Shown: positions 9,763 through 19,836, counted from the stretch's first letter. The stretch is 64,000 nucleotides of DNA from Chitinophaga costaii (GCF_900094705.1 NZ_FMAR01000005.1:124001-188000), one strand, 5' to 3'. Numbers and translations are program-made. The notes: generated by a model not told the origin, from the sequence alone.

Positions 9763-11115
9763 TTAAATCACTTGCATTTTATCGGCGTCCCATTTAATTT
9801 CTTTGCGTCCGAAATAACTCTGGTTAGTAAGAATGGCCGGGCCAGCGGCGCGGAGCCCAAAGGAGGCGTCTTCCACAATCTGCTGTCCGCTGCGTACGCC
9901 TGCGAAAAAGTTTTTAAAATGATCCAAGCGGTCGTCGTAGCCTTCCGGTACAGCATAAAATTCCGAGGTTGGTGCAGGGGTTTGCTGGTCTGCAGCACTG
10001 TAAGTTTTGTTGTATTGGCGAACGTAGGCTTCCTGTTCTGCTTTGGTATAGGTACTGAACGAGTCCCAGCCATCATATCCGGGGGCTTTGGGCAGGCCTC
10101 TTTTTTGAAGGCGTACACTGCGGTCTGTTAGTTCCAACACGCCTTCGGAGCCTATGAGCCGGGTGGCTTCCCCTCCCCCGCCCCCGTCGGCAAAGTTTAC
10201 GCGGAGCGTTAGTTGAAACTGCGGATGCTGGCTGGTTTCGGGGTATTCAAAAATGGCGGTCATTACATCCGGCACATCGCGGCCATCTTTCCAGTATGAG
10301 AGGCTACCGCTTGCAAAAATGCGGCTGGGACCTTTGCTACCAGTAATCAAATGCAGGCCAGAGATGAGGTGTACGAAAAGATCGCCGGGAATGCCGGTGC
10401 CATAAGCCTGATAATTGCGCCAACGGAAAAACCTTTTAGGATCCCAGCCTACTTTGGCGGTATCTTTTAAATAGGTGTCGTAATCCACCGTGCTGGGCGA
10501 GGCGTCTGTAGGGATGGAATATTGCCAGGCGCCCAGGGCATCGTGCCGGTCCATGTGCGCTTCCACCATGTTCAGCTTACCGATATTACCCGCCCGGAAA
10601 TGCTCCTGTGCCTTAGCAAATGCCAGGCTGCTTACCCGCTGGCTACCCACCTGGAATACTGCCTTGGTGCGGCGCTGGGTATCTATCACTTGGTGGCCTT
10701 CGGCAATCTGCTGCACCATTGGCTTTTCACAATACACGGCCTTGCCGGCTTCCATCGCAGCAATGGAAATGGTGTCATGCCAGAAATCGGGCGTGGCCAC
10801 GATCACGGCGTCTATGTCTTTGCGGGACAGCAACTGGCGGTAGTCGCGGGTAGTAAAAAGGCCTGGCCCATACAACTCTTTCGCATGGGCCAGGCGGCCA
10901 TCATACAGATCGGCTACGCCTGCAAGTTCCACACCCGGTACCTGCAGGGCGCAAGCCACATCGCCAAAGCCCATGATACCCATGCCTATACAGCCAATGC
11001 GGATCTTATCATTGGTAGAAAATGGCTTTGCAAGGGAAGAAAAGGGGTGTACGCCCAAAAGTAGTGCTGCACCGCCAGCTTGGCGGATAAAAGTTCGGCG
11101 GGATTGACTGGACAT
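9763..11115 (-). CDS. Tat-exported Gfo/Idh/MocA-family oxidoreductase
   Basis: NAD(P)-dependent dehydrogenase fold, probably acting on a sugar or sugar derivative in the periplasm. The N-terminus SQSRRTFIRQAGGAALLLGV is a twin-arginine signal. The Rossmann motif IGCIGMGIMGFG follows at about 39-50, then VIVATPDFWH and EKPM, the family's cofactor/active-site Lys segment. The 450-residue length fits the secreted subfamily common in Bacteroidota, whose members often bind NAD tightly; some are glycosidases. No catabolic neighbour reveals the substrate. Confidence 0.85.
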   Translation of the reverse strand: MSSQSRRTFIRQAGGAALLLGVHPFSSLAKPFSTNDKIRIGCIGMGIMGFGDVACALQVPGVELAGVADLYDGRLAHAKELYGPGLFTTRDYRQLLSRKDIDAVIVATPDFWHDTISIAAMEAGKAVYCEKPMVQQIAEGHQVIDTQRRTKAVFQVGSQRVSSLAFAKAQEHFRAGNIGKLNMVEAHMDRHDALGAWQYSIPTDASPSTVDYDTYLKDTAKVGWDPKRFFRWRNYQAYGTGIPGDLFVHLISGLHLITGSKGPSRIFASGSLSYWKDGRDVPDVMTAIFEYPETSQHPQFQLTLRVNFADGGGGGEATRLIGSEGVLELTDRSVRLQKRGLPKAPGYDGWDSFSTYTKAEQEAYVRQYNKTYSAADQQTPAPTSEFYAVPEGYDDRLDHFKNFFAGVRSGQQIVEDASFGLRAAGPAILTNQSYFGRKEIKWDADKMQVI

Positions 11116-11225
11116 ATGGAGTTAATTTATAACATGGATTAATACTGTAAAATATAAGCATAAAATCCGGGAGATGCAAATTTGCAGGAAGAATGGTAGG
11201 GAGGCACAACGTACAGGGGGATACA

Positions 11226-11257
11226 ACAAAAAGGCCTGCACGGATTGCGCAGGCCTT
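11226..11257 (-). terminator. Intrinsic terminator of sdhCAB
   Basis: Perfect 9-bp stem (11231-11239 with 11249-11257) read leftward runs into a U tract, 29 bases past the sdhB stop. Confidence 0.85.
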
Positions 11258-11285
11258 ACCTTTTATTACGATTACAGTTACATGC

Positions 11286-12047
11286 TTACTTGCTGACAGC
11301 ACCGGCGGCGATGAACTCGCGGTTCAGGCGGGCGATGTTGGTCAGGGAAATTTGTTTAGGGCATTCCGCTTCGCAAGCACCCGTGTTGGTGCAGGAGCCA
11401 AATCCTTCTTTATCCATCTGGGCTACCATGTTCAGGGCGCGGGATTCTTTTTCCGGATGTCCTTGTGGAAGCAGGGCCAGTTGGGATACTTTCGCGGAAA
11501 CGAAGAGCATGGCGGAGGCATTTTTGCAAGCCGCCACACAGGCACCGCAACCAATACAGGCGGCAGCAGCGAATGCTGCATCGGCCTTGTCCTTATCGAT
11601 CGGAATGGCATTGGCATCCACGGCATTGCCCGTATTTACCGAGATAAAACCACCCGCTTCGATAATACGGTCAAAGGCGCTACGATCTACCGTAAGGTCT
11701 TTGATCACTGGGAAAGAGCCGGCTCTCCAGGGTTCTACGGTAATGGTATCGCCATCTTTGAAAGCGCGCATGTGAAGCTGGCAAGTAGTGGTACCAGCCC
11801 AGGGACCGTGCGCACGGCCATTGATATGCATAGAACAGGAGCCGCAGATACCTTCCCGGCAATCATGATCAAACGCGATCGGCTCTTTGCCTTCGTTAAT
11901 CAGGCGCTCGTTCAATACGTCGAACATTTCCAGGAAAGACATTTCAGAAGAAATGCCGGGTACCTGGTAATTTTCAAAACCACCTTTGTCGTTCTTATTT
12001 TTTTGTCTCCAAACCTTAAGGTTCAGGTTCATGTTATAATGTTCCAT
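11286..12047 (-). CDS. sdhB: Succinate dehydrogenase / fumarate reductase iron-sulfur subunit
   Basis: Passes electrons between the flavoprotein and the membrane cytochrome of complex II. The 253-residue product has the [2Fe-2S] cysteines in [14 protein letters not shown] (about residues 64-77). The two C-terminal cluster motifs are [13 protein letters not shown] and [15 protein letters not shown]. It is last in the sdhC-sdhA-sdhB operon, 36 bases after sdhA. The set is the non-classical (B-type) form with one cytochrome subunit, which uses menaquinone in this phylum. Confidence 0.94.
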   Translation of the reverse strand: MEHYNMNLNLKVWRQKNKNDKGGFENYQVPGISSEMSFLEMFDVLNERLINEGKEPIAFDHDCREGICGSCSMHINGRAHGPWAGTTTCQLHMRAFKDGDTITVEPWRAGSFPVIKDLTVDRSAFDRIIEAGGFISVNTGNAVDANAIPIDKDKADAAFAAAACIGCGACVAACKNASAMLFVSAKVSQLALLPQGHPEKESRALNMVAQMDKEGFGSCTNTGACEAECPKQISLTNIARLNREFIAAGAVSK

Positions 12048-12083
12048 TGTTAAATGGTTTGTAGTAATGATAAAAAGCTTCCC

Positions 12084-14057
12084 TTACTTGTAATTACGCT
12101 GGGTGGGTTTGCATTCCACAAATTCCAGTGCTTCCTTATGCAGTTCATATTGACCATCCCCTTTGTATTCCCAGGCGGAAACGTAGGAAAAGTTTTCGTC
12201 GTCGCGTTTGGCCTCTCCGTCTTCTGTTTGCGATTCTTCCCGGAAGTGGCCACCGCAGGATTCCCGGCGGTTCAGCGCATCGAGGCACATCAGCTCACCC
12301 AGTTCCAGGAAGTCGGCCACGCGGCCAGCCTTTTCCAATTCGGGGTTAAACTCATTGGCAGTACCCGGCACCCGCACATCTTTCCAGAATTCTTTGCGCA
12401 GTTCCTGTATTTCAACGATGGCTTCTTTGAGGTTGGCTTCATTGCGGGCCATACCGCATTTTTCCCACATGATTTTACCGAGCTTCTTGTGGAAGTGGTC
12501 TACCGACTTAGTACCTTTAATGTTCAGGAAGGTATCGATAGTGGCTTGCACGGCCTTTTCTGCTGCTTCAAATGCGGGGTGGGTAGTAGGAATAGCCTTG
12601 GTAGAGATATCATCCGCCAGGTTATTGCCCAGGGTGTAAGGGATCACAAAATAGCCGTCTGCGAGGCCCTGCATCAATGCAGATGCACCGAGGCGGTTAG
12701 CACCGTGGTCGGAGAAATTTGCTTCGCCCAGGGCGTACAAGCCTGGAATGGAGGTTTGTAATTCGTAATCCACCCAGAGACCGCCCATGGTGTAATGTAC
12801 CGCAGGATAAATGCGCATAGGCACTACGTAAGGGTCTTCCCCGGTGATCTTAGCGTACATTTCAAAGAGGTTACCGTATTTCTCCGTCACCACTTCTACG
12901 CCCAGTTTATAAAGCATATTAGCGTCTGCGTTGTGGATACCGCGTTTACCAGCCTCGATATGGCCGTAACGGCTGAAGGCTTCGGAGAAATCGAGGTACA
13001 CGGCTTGTTTGGAAGAACCCACACCATAACCGGCGTCGCATCTTTCCTTGGCCGCACGCGATGCCACGTCGCGGGGCACCAGGTTACCGAAGGCCGGGTA
13101 GCGGCGTTCCAGGTAATAATCTCTTTCTTCTTCCGGTATTTCGTTAGGCTTGCGGGGATCGTCTTTTTTCTTTGGCACCCAGATACGGCCATCGTTGCGC
13201 AGTGATTCCGACATCAGCGTAAGCTTAGACTGGTGGTCGCCAGACACCGGTATGCAAGTGGGGTGTATTTGTGTAAAGCAGGGATTGCCAAAGTAAGCGC
13301 CCTGGCGGTGTGCCTTCCAGGCGGCGGTTACGTTAGATCCCATGGCGTTGGTAGACAGGTAGAACACATTACCATAACCGCCTGTGCAGAGCAGCACTGC
13401 GTGGCCGAAGTGGCGTTCCAGCTTGCCGGTTACCAGGTCGCGGGCAATGATGCCGCGGGCCTTGCCGTCTATCTTTACAATATCCAGCATTTCATGGCGG
13501 GCAAACATTTCCACGTTGCCCAGCGACACCTGCCGCTGCAGCGCGGAATAGGCGCCCAGCAAAAGCTGCTGGCCGGTTTGGCCGGCGGCGTAAAAGGTAC
13601 GCTGCACCTGGGTACCGCCAAAAGAGCGGTTGCTCAGCAGGCCCCCATATTCGCGGGCAAAGGGTACGCCCTGCGCCACGCATTGGTCAATAATATTTGT
13701 GCTCACTTCTGCCAGCCGGTGTACGTTAGCCTCGCGGGCGCGGTAGTCGCCCCCTTTTACGGTGTCGTAAAATAAGCGGAAAACGGAATCGCCATCGTTC
13801 TGGTAATTCTTGGCCGCATTGATACCGCCCTGTGCCGCGATGCTATGCGCACGGCGGGCGCTGTCTTGAAAACAGAATGCTTTTACTTTATATCCCAACT
13901 CTCCCAAAGAAGCAGCCGCCGAAGCGCCCGCCAGGCCAGTACCCACGATGATCACCTCCAGCTTGCGCTTGTTGGCCGGGTTTACCAGCTTACAATGTCC
14001 TTTATAGTCGTTCCATTTATCATTTAATGAACCGGCAGGAATTTTTGCGTTCAACAT
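12084..14057 (-). CDS. sdhA: Succinate dehydrogenase / fumarate reductase flavoprotein subunit
   Basis: Catalytic subunit of complex II oxidising succinate to fumarate, or the reverse under anoxia. The 657-residue product has the FAD Rossmann motif [18 protein letters not shown] near residue 37 and the flavin-linking His in [14 protein letters not shown]. Further on are [21 protein letters not shown] and [10 protein letters not shown], the usual substrate and FAD contacts. Length matches B-type SdhA/FrdA. It follows sdhC by 20 bases. Whether the complex works in respiration, fumarate reduction or both cannot be told from sequence. Confidence 0.94.
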   Translation of the reverse strand: MLNAKIPAGSLNDKWNDYKGHCKLVNPANKRKLEVIIVGTGLAGASAAASLGELGYKVKAFCFQDSARRAHSIAAQGGINAAKNYQNDGDSVFRLFYDTVKGGDYRAREANVHRLAEVSTNIIDQCVAQGVPFAREYGGLLSNRSFGGTQVQRTFYAAGQTGQQLLLGAYSALQRQVSLGNVEMFARHEMLDIVKIDGKARGIIARDLVTGKLERHFGHAVLLCTGGYGNVFYLSTNAMGSNVTAAWKAHRQGAYFGNPCFTQIHPTCIPVSGDHQSKLTLMSESLRNDGRIWVPKKKDDPRKPNEIPEEERDYYLERRYPAFGNLVPRDVASRAAKERCDAGYGVGSSKQAVYLDFSEAFSRYGHIEAGKRGIHNADANMLYKLGVEVVTEKYGNLFEMYAKITGEDPYVVPMRIYPAVHYTMGGLWVDYELQTSIPGLYALGEANFSDHGANRLGASALMQGLADGYFVIPYTLGNNLADDISTKAIPTTHPAFEAAEKAVQATIDTFLNIKGTKSVDHFHKKLGKIMWEKCGMARNEANLKEAIVEIQELRKEFWKDVRVPGTANEFNPELEKAGRVADFLELGELMCLDALNRRESCGGHFREESQTEDGEAKRDDENFSYVSAWEYKGDGQYELHKEALEFVECKPTQRNYK

Positions 14058-14077
14058 AATATCCTTGCTTTACTGAA

Positions 14078-14755
14078 TTATTTGAAATAGATGATCAACG
14101 GGATGATGGCGAAACCTACCGGAACGGCTATTCCAAAGATCCATACGCCGATAAAGTTCAGCAACCCGTTATATTTTACATGGTTAAGGCCAAAGGTCTG
14201 GCAGGCACTCTTAAAGCCATGCACCAGGTGGAAGCTCAGGGCAATCATACCAATTACGTAGATGATCACAATCCACAATTCTTTGAACGCCACCTGTACC
14301 ACCTGGTAGAGATCTTTATATTCTTCCCCTTTGTAAGTTACCGTTGGCACTTCGCCATAATGGAATAAGTACCAGAAGTCTTTGAGGTGAATAATAATAA
14401 AGATCAGCAGGATACTGCCCATGATCGCCATTTGGCGGCTGAACCAGGAAGAAGTTTGATTACCAGGATTCACTGCATAGCGTACAGGACGGGCGGCACG
14501 GTTGCGGAAGGTAAGTTGTAAAGCTATACCGGCATGTAACAGGATCACCAATTTAAGCCCCCATGCAATGAACTGGATCAGGTGATTATGACCCATAAAG
14601 GCAGCGTAGGCATTGAAAGCTTCGCCGTTGTCGTTGTACAGTAACTGAAAATTGCCTGCAAGATGTACCAGTACAAAGCTGCACAGGAAAAAGCCGGTAG
14701 CACCTACCAATAACTTCTTTCCTATGGAGGTACCGAAGAATTGTGACCACTTCAT
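14078..14755 (-). CDS. sdhC: Succinate dehydrogenase cytochrome b subunit
   Basis: Membrane anchor of complex II. The 225-residue protein has five hydrophobic segments (about 13-33, 55-77, 107-127, 155-176, 197-220), as in single-subunit di-haem cytochromes. Several His residues near segment ends (for example in LVHLAGNF, LLHAGIA, IIHLKDF and FHLVHGFKS) are candidates for haem ligation. It is first in the operon, and its start at 14755 lies 59 bases downstream of a very good -7 box. Confidence 0.9.
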   Translation of the reverse strand: MKWSQFFGTSIGKKLLVGATGFFLCSFVLVHLAGNFQLLYNDNGEAFNAYAAFMGHNHLIQFIAWGLKLVILLHAGIALQLTFRNRAARPVRYAVNPGNQTSSWFSRQMAIMGSILLIFIIIHLKDFWYLFHYGEVPTVTYKGEEYKDLYQVVQVAFKELWIVIIYVIGMIALSFHLVHGFKSACQTFGLNHVKYNGLLNFIGVWIFGIAVPVGFAIIPLIIYFK

Positions 14756-14813
14756 AGTAATTATCTAAGCTTCCTTGAGTGACGTGATGAATTATAAATG
14801 ACAAATAACCGGG

Positions 14814-14844
14814 CAAATTTAAAGCAGGAAAAATTAAAACCAAA
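14814..14844 (-). promoter_or_regulatory. Promoter of sdhCAB (TTTG-N19-TAAATTTG)
   Basis: On the minus strand a -33 TTTG (14844-14841), a 19-base spacer and the -7 box TAAATTTG (14821-14814) match the Bacteroidota consensus exactly. This is among the clearest promoters of the window. Confidence 0.65.
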
Positions 14845-15024
14845 TGATATTTCTCAGGTATTGCCCATAGACGCATTCACTGTGCCTAAAATACGCTTTA
14901 TTAAAATATAGTATGTAGTAAGTACAAGGTAATATGTACAATGTAGTAAAAAATAACCTTCCTATTAGATCTTTGCGGTAAAATAATATTAGTTAGCAGC
15001 ACCATCTTTGTTGTAGCGCTTTTT

Positions 15025-15588
15025 TTATTCAAGCCTGCGCAGCATCATATTGTCGATCAAATTATAGAGGTGTTGTGGCTGGTAAGTGCGCCATTTGTCT
15101 ATGTCTAGCAGATGAATGTAATTATCCAGGTGGGCGTTTTCAAATTCCTGGCGGGTTTGCTCCGGCATATCTACACTTACCATCCAGCCGCCTTCGTCCT
15201 TAATATCATCCCACCATTCTTCGTAATAACAATCGTCGGAAGAATGGAAGTTGAGTACGTTTTCGGTAATGAGGATAAATTTGTAAATGCCCTGGGCGAT
15301 GAATATGTCCACCACATCCCGCTTCAGGGTCATGATATCGTTCTCTATGCAATCGTTCCACTCGCCGATCAGTTCAATAATTGCGTAATTAAACTGATAG
15401 TCGGCAAATAACACCTTCATGTAAAGATTGCGCGCGCCAAATTCGTCCCACTGTGGATGGATATAATAATTATAAACGGTGTTGGAATATTCAAACTCAC
15501 TATATTCCCTCCCGTAAAAAGGCGACAGCTCATCCTCCTCTGCTGTATACAGGTGCCGCCAGTTATAAAAAGGTTCAATGTCATGCAT
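15025..15588 (-). CDS. Conserved hypothetical protein, aromatic and acidic
   Basis: I recognise no domain. The 187-residue product is soluble, with no signal peptide or membrane span, and is rich in Asp, Glu, Tyr and Trp (for example DDCYYEEWWDDIKDEGG). I chose the ATG at 15588 (MHDIEPFYNW); the frame stays open to a GTG at 15642, which would add 18 residues. It lies alone on the minus strand, downstream of the murQ terminator. The nearest minus-strand gene beyond the terminator is murQ, so it probably has its own promoter. Confidence 0.72.
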   Translation of the reverse strand: MHDIEPFYNWRHLYTAEEDELSPFYGREYSEFEYSNTVYNYYIHPQWDEFGARNLYMKVLFADYQFNYAIIELIGEWNDCIENDIMTLKRDVVDIFIAQGIYKFILITENVLNFHSSDDCYYEEWWDDIKDEGGWMVSVDMPEQTRQEFENAHLDNYIHLLDIDKWRTYQPQHLYNLIDNMMLRRLE

Positions 15589-15688
15589 AACTATCCTGAT
15601 ATGGGTCACTAAAAATTCCTTGTATTGTGCGGGATTACGCACCTTTCAAATGTCGTTTTTTTGGGTAGAAATTTAAAATCCTTTGTTA

Positions 15689-15719
15689 TAAAAAAAACCG
15701 CTACTTTGCAGCAGCGGCT
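15689..15719 (-). terminator. Intrinsic terminator of the murK-murQ unit
   Basis: Hairpin CCGCT-ACT/AGC-AGCGG with one mismatch, read leftward, ends in eight U residues (complement of 15690-15697). It lies 75 bases past the murQ stop. Confidence 0.75.
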
Positions 15720-15794
15720 TAGGATTGCCCCGTTTATGGAACGATTTATGCTGCATAGGTGCAGCCAATATTTTTAGCTGTTTTTCTCCGCCGC

Positions 15795-16607
15795 TTACGG
15801 CTTATAATTTTCCGTTGCTTTCTTCACACTACCATATTGCAGCAGCAGGGTTTTGGCGGTGGCATAATCGGCGATACCAGCATTGTCCATCAACATATGC
15901 ACCCCCCGATCTATCAGTTTCTCATTGCTCAACTGCATATTCACCATTTTATTATCGGCTACCCTGCCCAGTTGTATCATCACCGTAGTAGAGAGCATAT
16001 TGAGTACCAGCTTCTGCGCGGTGCCGCTTTTCATACGGGTGCTACCCGTTACAAACTCAGGGCCTACCACCACCTCCACGGGATAATCGGCCTCCGCAGA
16101 CAAGGGGGTATCCGGGTTGCAACTAATGCTGCCGGTGGTAATGCCCCGCTGGCGGCAGGCCGCCAAGGCGCTGATTACGTAGGGGGTGGTGCCGCTGGCG
16201 GCAATACCCACTACTACATCTTTTTCAGACACATCACATTCCCGCAGGTCTTTCCAGCCCTGTTCACGGTCGTCTTCCGCAAACTCTACGGCCTTGCGGA
16301 TGGCACCATCGCCCCCGGCAATAATACCAATCACCCAACCATGAGGTACCCCAAAGGTGGGTGGACACTCCGAAGCATCTACAATGCCCAAACGCCCGCT
16401 GGTACCCGCTCCCAGGTAAAACAACCGGCCACCGGCCAGCATTTTATCTGCGATGGCTGCAGCTAATTGCTCAATTTGCGGAATCGCTTTTTTCACGGCC
16501 AAAGGCACACTTTGGTCTTCCTTGTTAATATTTTCCAGCAATTCCGTTAAACTCATTTTTTCTAAATGGCGGTAGTGGGAAGGTTGCTCAGTAATGCGTT
16601 GGAACAT
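15795..16607 (-). CDS. murQ: N-acetylmuramic acid 6-phosphate etherase
   Basis: Cleaves the lactyl ether of MurNAc-6-phosphate to give GlcNAc-6-phosphate and D-lactate during cell-wall recycling. The SIS-domain motif FYLGAGTSGRLGIVDASECPP is followed by IAGGDGAIRKAVEFAED, with the catalytic Glu, and by GIAASGTTPYVISAL and GSTRMKSGTAQKLVLNML, all diagnostic. I use the ATG at 16607 (270 residues); a GTG six codons earlier exists. It lies 102 bases downstream of a BadF-type kinase gene that probably makes its substrate. Confidence 0.94.
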   Translation of the reverse strand: MFQRITEQPSHYRHLEKMSLTELLENINKEDQSVPLAVKKAIPQIEQLAAAIADKMLAGGRLFYLGAGTSGRLGIVDASECPPTFGVPHGWVIGIIAGGDGAIRKAVEFAEDDREQGWKDLRECDVSEKDVVVGIAASGTTPYVISALAACRQRGITTGSISCNPDTPLSAEADYPVEVVVGPEFVTGSTRMKSGTAQKLVLNMLSTTVMIQLGRVADNKMVNMQLSNEKLIDRGVHMLMDNAGIADYATAKTLLLQYGSVKKATENYKP

Positions 16608-16709
16608 GGGTAAAAATTTGTGCACAGTACCCGGTACTATGCAGCGGATAAATAATTAGATGATTAGCTAAGTATGCGGTACAGCAATATGGTACATCCT
16701 TTTTCCCGG

Positions 16710-17561
16710 CTATTCGCCATGAAAGTTTACCAGGCCTTCCAGCGGAGAGCGTACGATAGTGCCAAGCTGTAATTCATACAGTTCGCACAGCGTTTGGATT
16801 ACATCACGGAAGGCGTGGGCGATGCCGCCGGAAAAATATAAAGGGCTGGTCCAGCTTTCCCGGTATTTGTACAAGTGGTTGAAGAAAAATTCGTTTATGC
16901 CATCTTCCAGCGCATTTTCTATCAGGAAGTGGCCCCTGTTTTCGGTGAGAAAGCCGGCAAAAGACGCCAGGTATCGATTGGCCAATGGTTTACGGTATAC
17001 GTTTTCCAGGATTTGATCGCGGGTCACCTGGTATTTTGCATCAAACTTAAATTTCAGCTCCTCGTCGAAACTATCGTATAAATAATATTGAAGCAGGCGC
17101 TTGCCGAGATAGGCGCCACTACCTTCATCGCCCAGCACATAACCCAGGCCCGGATTATTTTTCACGATAGTGATGCCATCATAAAAACAGGAATTGGAAC
17201 CGGTACCCAGGATACTCACCACACCGGGATGGCGGCCACAAAGGCCACGGGCGGCACCCATCAGGTCGTGGTTTACGGAGATATTGGTTTGGGTAAATAC
17301 GGCTTGCAGCGCGTCTTCCACCATGCGGGCATTGGCAGGTGCCAGCAAACCGGTACCGTAAAAATATAGTTCGTGTACTTGCAACAGGGCCGGATATTGG
17401 CGCACCAATTCCGTCTGGATAATTTCTTGTACCTGCGCAGGCGTCTGGAAATAGGGGCTGATACCCTGCGTGCTGAATGTACGACGGTGGCCATCTTCCA
17501 CCAGGCACCAATCGGTCTTGGTAGAGCCGCTATCGGCGACCAATATTGTTTTCACCTGCAT
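16710..17561 (-). CDS. BadF/BcrA-type sugar kinase, probable MurNAc/GlcNAc kinase
   Basis: ATP-dependent kinase of the ASKHA fold. The phosphate-1 motif VADSGSTKTDWCLV opens the protein (about residues 8-21), and VVSILGTGSNSCFYDG is the second phosphate motif. From the ATG at 17561 it has 283 residues. The frame extends 22 codons upstream but without family character. Known relatives phosphorylate GlcNAc or MurNAc (MurK). Since murQ follows directly, I infer it makes MurNAc-6-phosphate. No murein-sugar transporter is next to it, unlike some known clusters. Confidence 0.82.
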   Translation of the reverse strand: MQVKTILVADSGSTKTDWCLVEDGHRRTFSTQGISPYFQTPAQVQEIIQTELVRQYPALLQVHELYFYGTGLLAPANARMVEDALQAVFTQTNISVNHDLMGAARGLCGRHPGVVSILGTGSNSCFYDGITIVKNNPGLGYVLGDEGSGAYLGKRLLQYYLYDSFDEELKFKFDAKYQVTRDQILENVYRKPLANRYLASFAGFLTENRGHFLIENALEDGINEFFFNHLYKYRESWTSPLYFSGGIAHAFRDVIQTLCELYELQLGTIVRSPLEGLVNFHGE

Positions 17562-17615
17562 TTTGCGGTCTTTTAGGAAATAAAAATGCCAACCACCATT
17601 TGCGTTGAATTGTGC

Positions 17616-17623
17616 TATTTTTG
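17616..17623 (+). promoter_or_regulatory. Putative -7 element of the S41 protease gene
   Basis: TATTTTTG followed by CC fits TAnnTTTG and lies 51 bases before the ATG. No TTTG is seen 19-21 bases upstream. Confidence 0.35.
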
Positions 17624-17673
17624 CCACAATTTAATTAAAACGCATCCATTTAAACAAATCGGTAGCAAGGCGT

Positions 17674-19272
17674 ATGGCTAATAACAGGAAGTTGCAGGTA
17701 TTTTTACCGCTTTTAATGGCGGGAGTTTTAGCCTTGGGCATGTACCTGGGACATAAAATGCCCGGTTCTCAGAATGGCAACATGGGCCTTTTTAACCGTA
17801 ACCAAACACCTTTACAGGAAGTCATCAATTTGCTGAAAGCTAAATATGTAGACACCTTACAGGCGGCCGATCTGCAACAGGAAGCCATAGAAGGCATACT
17901 CTCCCACCTGGACCCACACTCCGTGTATATTCCCCCTGCCAACCTGGCCGACGTAAACGATAACCTGGAAGGCAACACCCAGGGCATTGGTGTAGAGATC
18001 AATGTAATTGCCGATACCGTGAATATTGTATCCGTACTTACCGGCAGCCCGGCAGATAAAATGGCCGTGCGCAGCGGCGACCGCATTATTAAAGTAAACG
18101 ACAGCACCGTGGCCGGCAACGGCATTACCGTGGAGGGCATTCGCAAACTGCTGCGTGGCCCTGAGGAATCTAAGGTGAAAGTGACCGTGCTACGTGGACA
18201 GAAATTGCTGGATATGCAGATTACCCGTGGCATTATTCCGCTGTACAGTGTTGATGCGGCTTACATGACTGCACCCGGTGTAGGGTATATCAAAATCAGC
18301 AAGTTTTCCGCCACTACCTACAAAGAGTTTATGGATGCCATTACTAAACTCAAAGGCCAGGGCCTTAAAGACCTGATCATAGACCTTCGCCAAAACCCAG
18401 GCGGTTACCTGGAGGCGGCGACTAACATTGCCGACGAACTATTATCTGACAATAAATTAATCCTTTATTCCAAAGGCAGCAATTATCCAAAGGCTGAATA
18501 TAAATGTAACAAACCCGGCGTGTTTGAAGACGGTCCCTTAGCCATTCTTACCGATGAAGGTTCTGCCAGCGCCAGCGAAATATTGGCCGGTGCCATTCAG
18601 GATTGGGACCGTGGCACGGTGATAGGCCGCCGCACCTTTGGCAAAGGCCTGGTGCAAGAACAGTACGGCCTGAGCAACGGCGGCGCGCTACGCCTCACCA
18701 TTGCCCGCTACTATATTCCCAGTGGCCGTTGCATACAAAAATCTTATACCAATGGACGCGCCGCATACGATGAGGATATCCTGAACCGCTACAACCATGG
18801 TGAATTGCTGAATAAAGACAGCATTAAACCAACAGACACCGTGCCTTACCACACCGCCAAAGGACGCACCGTGTATGGCGGTGGTGGCATTACCCCCGAT
18901 ATTTTTATTCCCATCGATACCAGCCGGTTCACTCCCCTGGTTACAAAATTATACATCCGTGATGTGATGAACCAGTTCACCGCCCGTTATTACAGCGCCC
19001 ACCTCCCCGAATTTGCGAATTACCACAATGCGGAAGATTTCAATAAACGTTTTCAAATTAGCGACGCCCTCTTTTCCGAACTGAAAGCCTTTGCCGTGGC
19101 AGATAGCGTACCTGGCGTACAGGACATACGGGAAAGCGAGGCGGTAGTGGTAAAGCAACGGATGAAGGCATTATTCGCCAAACAGTTATTCCGTAATGAA
19201 GGTTATTTACTGATTAATAATGCTAATGATGCAATGGTACACAAGGCTATCGAAGTATTGCAACATCCATAA
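17674..19272 (+). CDS. S41-family C-terminal processing peptidase
   Basis: Envelope serine protease that trims C-terminal tails of periplasmic proteins. An N-terminal membrane anchor (about residues 8-26) is followed by a PDZ domain (about 95-175, GIGVEINVIADTV...GDRIIKVND) and the S41 catalytic core. The nucleophile is the Ser of TDEGSASASEILAGA and the general base Lys lies in FGKGLVQEQYG. At 532 residues it is of the longer Bacteroidota type, with about 130 residues after the core. It is divergent from the murK-like gene. Confidence 0.92.
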   Translation: MANNRKLQVFLPLLMAGVLALGMYLGHKMPGSQNGNMGLFNRNQTPLQEVINLLKAKYVDTLQAADLQQEAIEGILSHLDPHSVYIPPANLADVNDNLEGNTQGIGVEINVIADTVNIVSVLTGSPADKMAVRSGDRIIKVNDSTVAGNGITVEGIRKLLRGPEESKVKVTVLRGQKLLDMQITRGIIPLYSVDAAYMTAPGVGYIKISKFSATTYKEFMDAITKLKGQGLKDLIIDLRQNPGGYLEAATNIADELLSDNKLILYSKGSNYPKAEYKCNKPGVFEDGPLAILTDEGSASASEILAGAIQDWDRGTVIGRRTFGKGLVQEQYGLSNGGALRLTIARYYIPSGRCIQKSYTNGRAAYDEDILNRYNHGELLNKDSIKPTDTVPYHTAKGRTVYGGGGITPDIFIPIDTSRFTPLVTKLYIRDVMNQFTARYYSAHLPEFANYHNAEDFNKRFQISDALFSELKAFAVADSVPGVQDIRESEAVVVKQRMKALFAKQLFRNEGYLLINNANDAMVHKAIEVLQHP

Positions 19273-19295
19273 CCCTTCTTTTATTAACAGCTTAT

Positions 19296-19332
19296 AAAAA
19301 AGGTGCATTCCCAATGGCGATGCACCTTTTTT
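19296..19332 (+). terminator. Intrinsic terminator of the S41 protease gene
   Basis: Perfect 13-bp stem (19296-19308 with 19320-19332), ending in seven T residues, 23 bases past the stop. Confidence 0.88.
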
Positions 19333-19349
19333 TGTTATGCGAGAGAGGC

Positions 19350-19380
19350 AAAAAAAAATCCCTACACGCAGGTGCAGGGA
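19350..19380 (-). terminator. Intrinsic terminator of the small lipoprotein gene
   Basis: Stem TCCCT-CAC with GTG-AGGGA (one mismatch), read leftward, followed by a long U run (complement of 19350-19358), 27 bases past the stop. Confidence 0.75.
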
Positions 19381-19407
19381 ATAATTTTTTTCTGAAGCAG
19401 TTAAGCA

Positions 19408-19656
19408 CTATTTCTTAACTTCTTTCTTTTCAGTCTTAACTTCAACCTTAGTCTTAACGGTATCTACAGCAGCAGTTACAGCAGAATCAACCTTCAGTGA
19501 ATCAGCCGCAGGAACTGCAGCAGAATCAGCAGCAGGAGCAACAGTAGTTACAGAATCAGTTTTAACAGTAGTAGAGTCGGAAGAAGTAGAACCGTTACCG
19601 CTGTTGCAAGCTGCGAACATACCGCCAGCCAGTGCTAATACGAATAATTTTTTCAT
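19408..19656 (-). CDS. Small Ala/Thr/Val-rich lipoprotein
   Basis: An 82-residue product starting MKKLFVLALAGGMFAACNSG, a type II signal peptide with the lipobox FAAC (Cys16). The mature part is low-complexity, built of Ser, Thr, Ala, Asp and Val with repeats such as APAADSAAVPAADS, and ends in a strongly basic Lys/Glu tail (VKTKVEVKTEKKEVKK). I started at the ATG at 19656; an upstream extension lacks signal-peptide character. No family is recognised. The tail is likely unstructured and may act as a spacer or bind an acidic partner, which is only a guess. Confidence 0.72.
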   Translation of the reverse strand: MKKLFVLALAGGMFAACNSGNGSTSSDSTTVKTDSVTTVAPAADSAAVPAADSLKVDSAVTAAVDTVKTKVEVKTEKKEVKK

Positions 19657-19836
19657 GATCAAGTTTTGTTTAAACGCCGCAAATATAAGCATATTATTTA
19701 AATTTAAAACACATTTTTATATAATATGTATAATTAAGGCCAAAATCCAGCAAATTTTAAGGTAATTTTAAGATAAATGGGTGAATGGGGACCATTGTAC
19801 CTGCTTTATCTTATTGGTGCAAAGATATATCCAGCA

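Noticed and set aside
10522-11064. Long plus-strand frames opposite the Gfo/Idh gene and similar antisense frames opposite sdhA, nagB and other genes
   Set aside because: They are mirror frames of well identified genes, with no family resemblance or own control signals.
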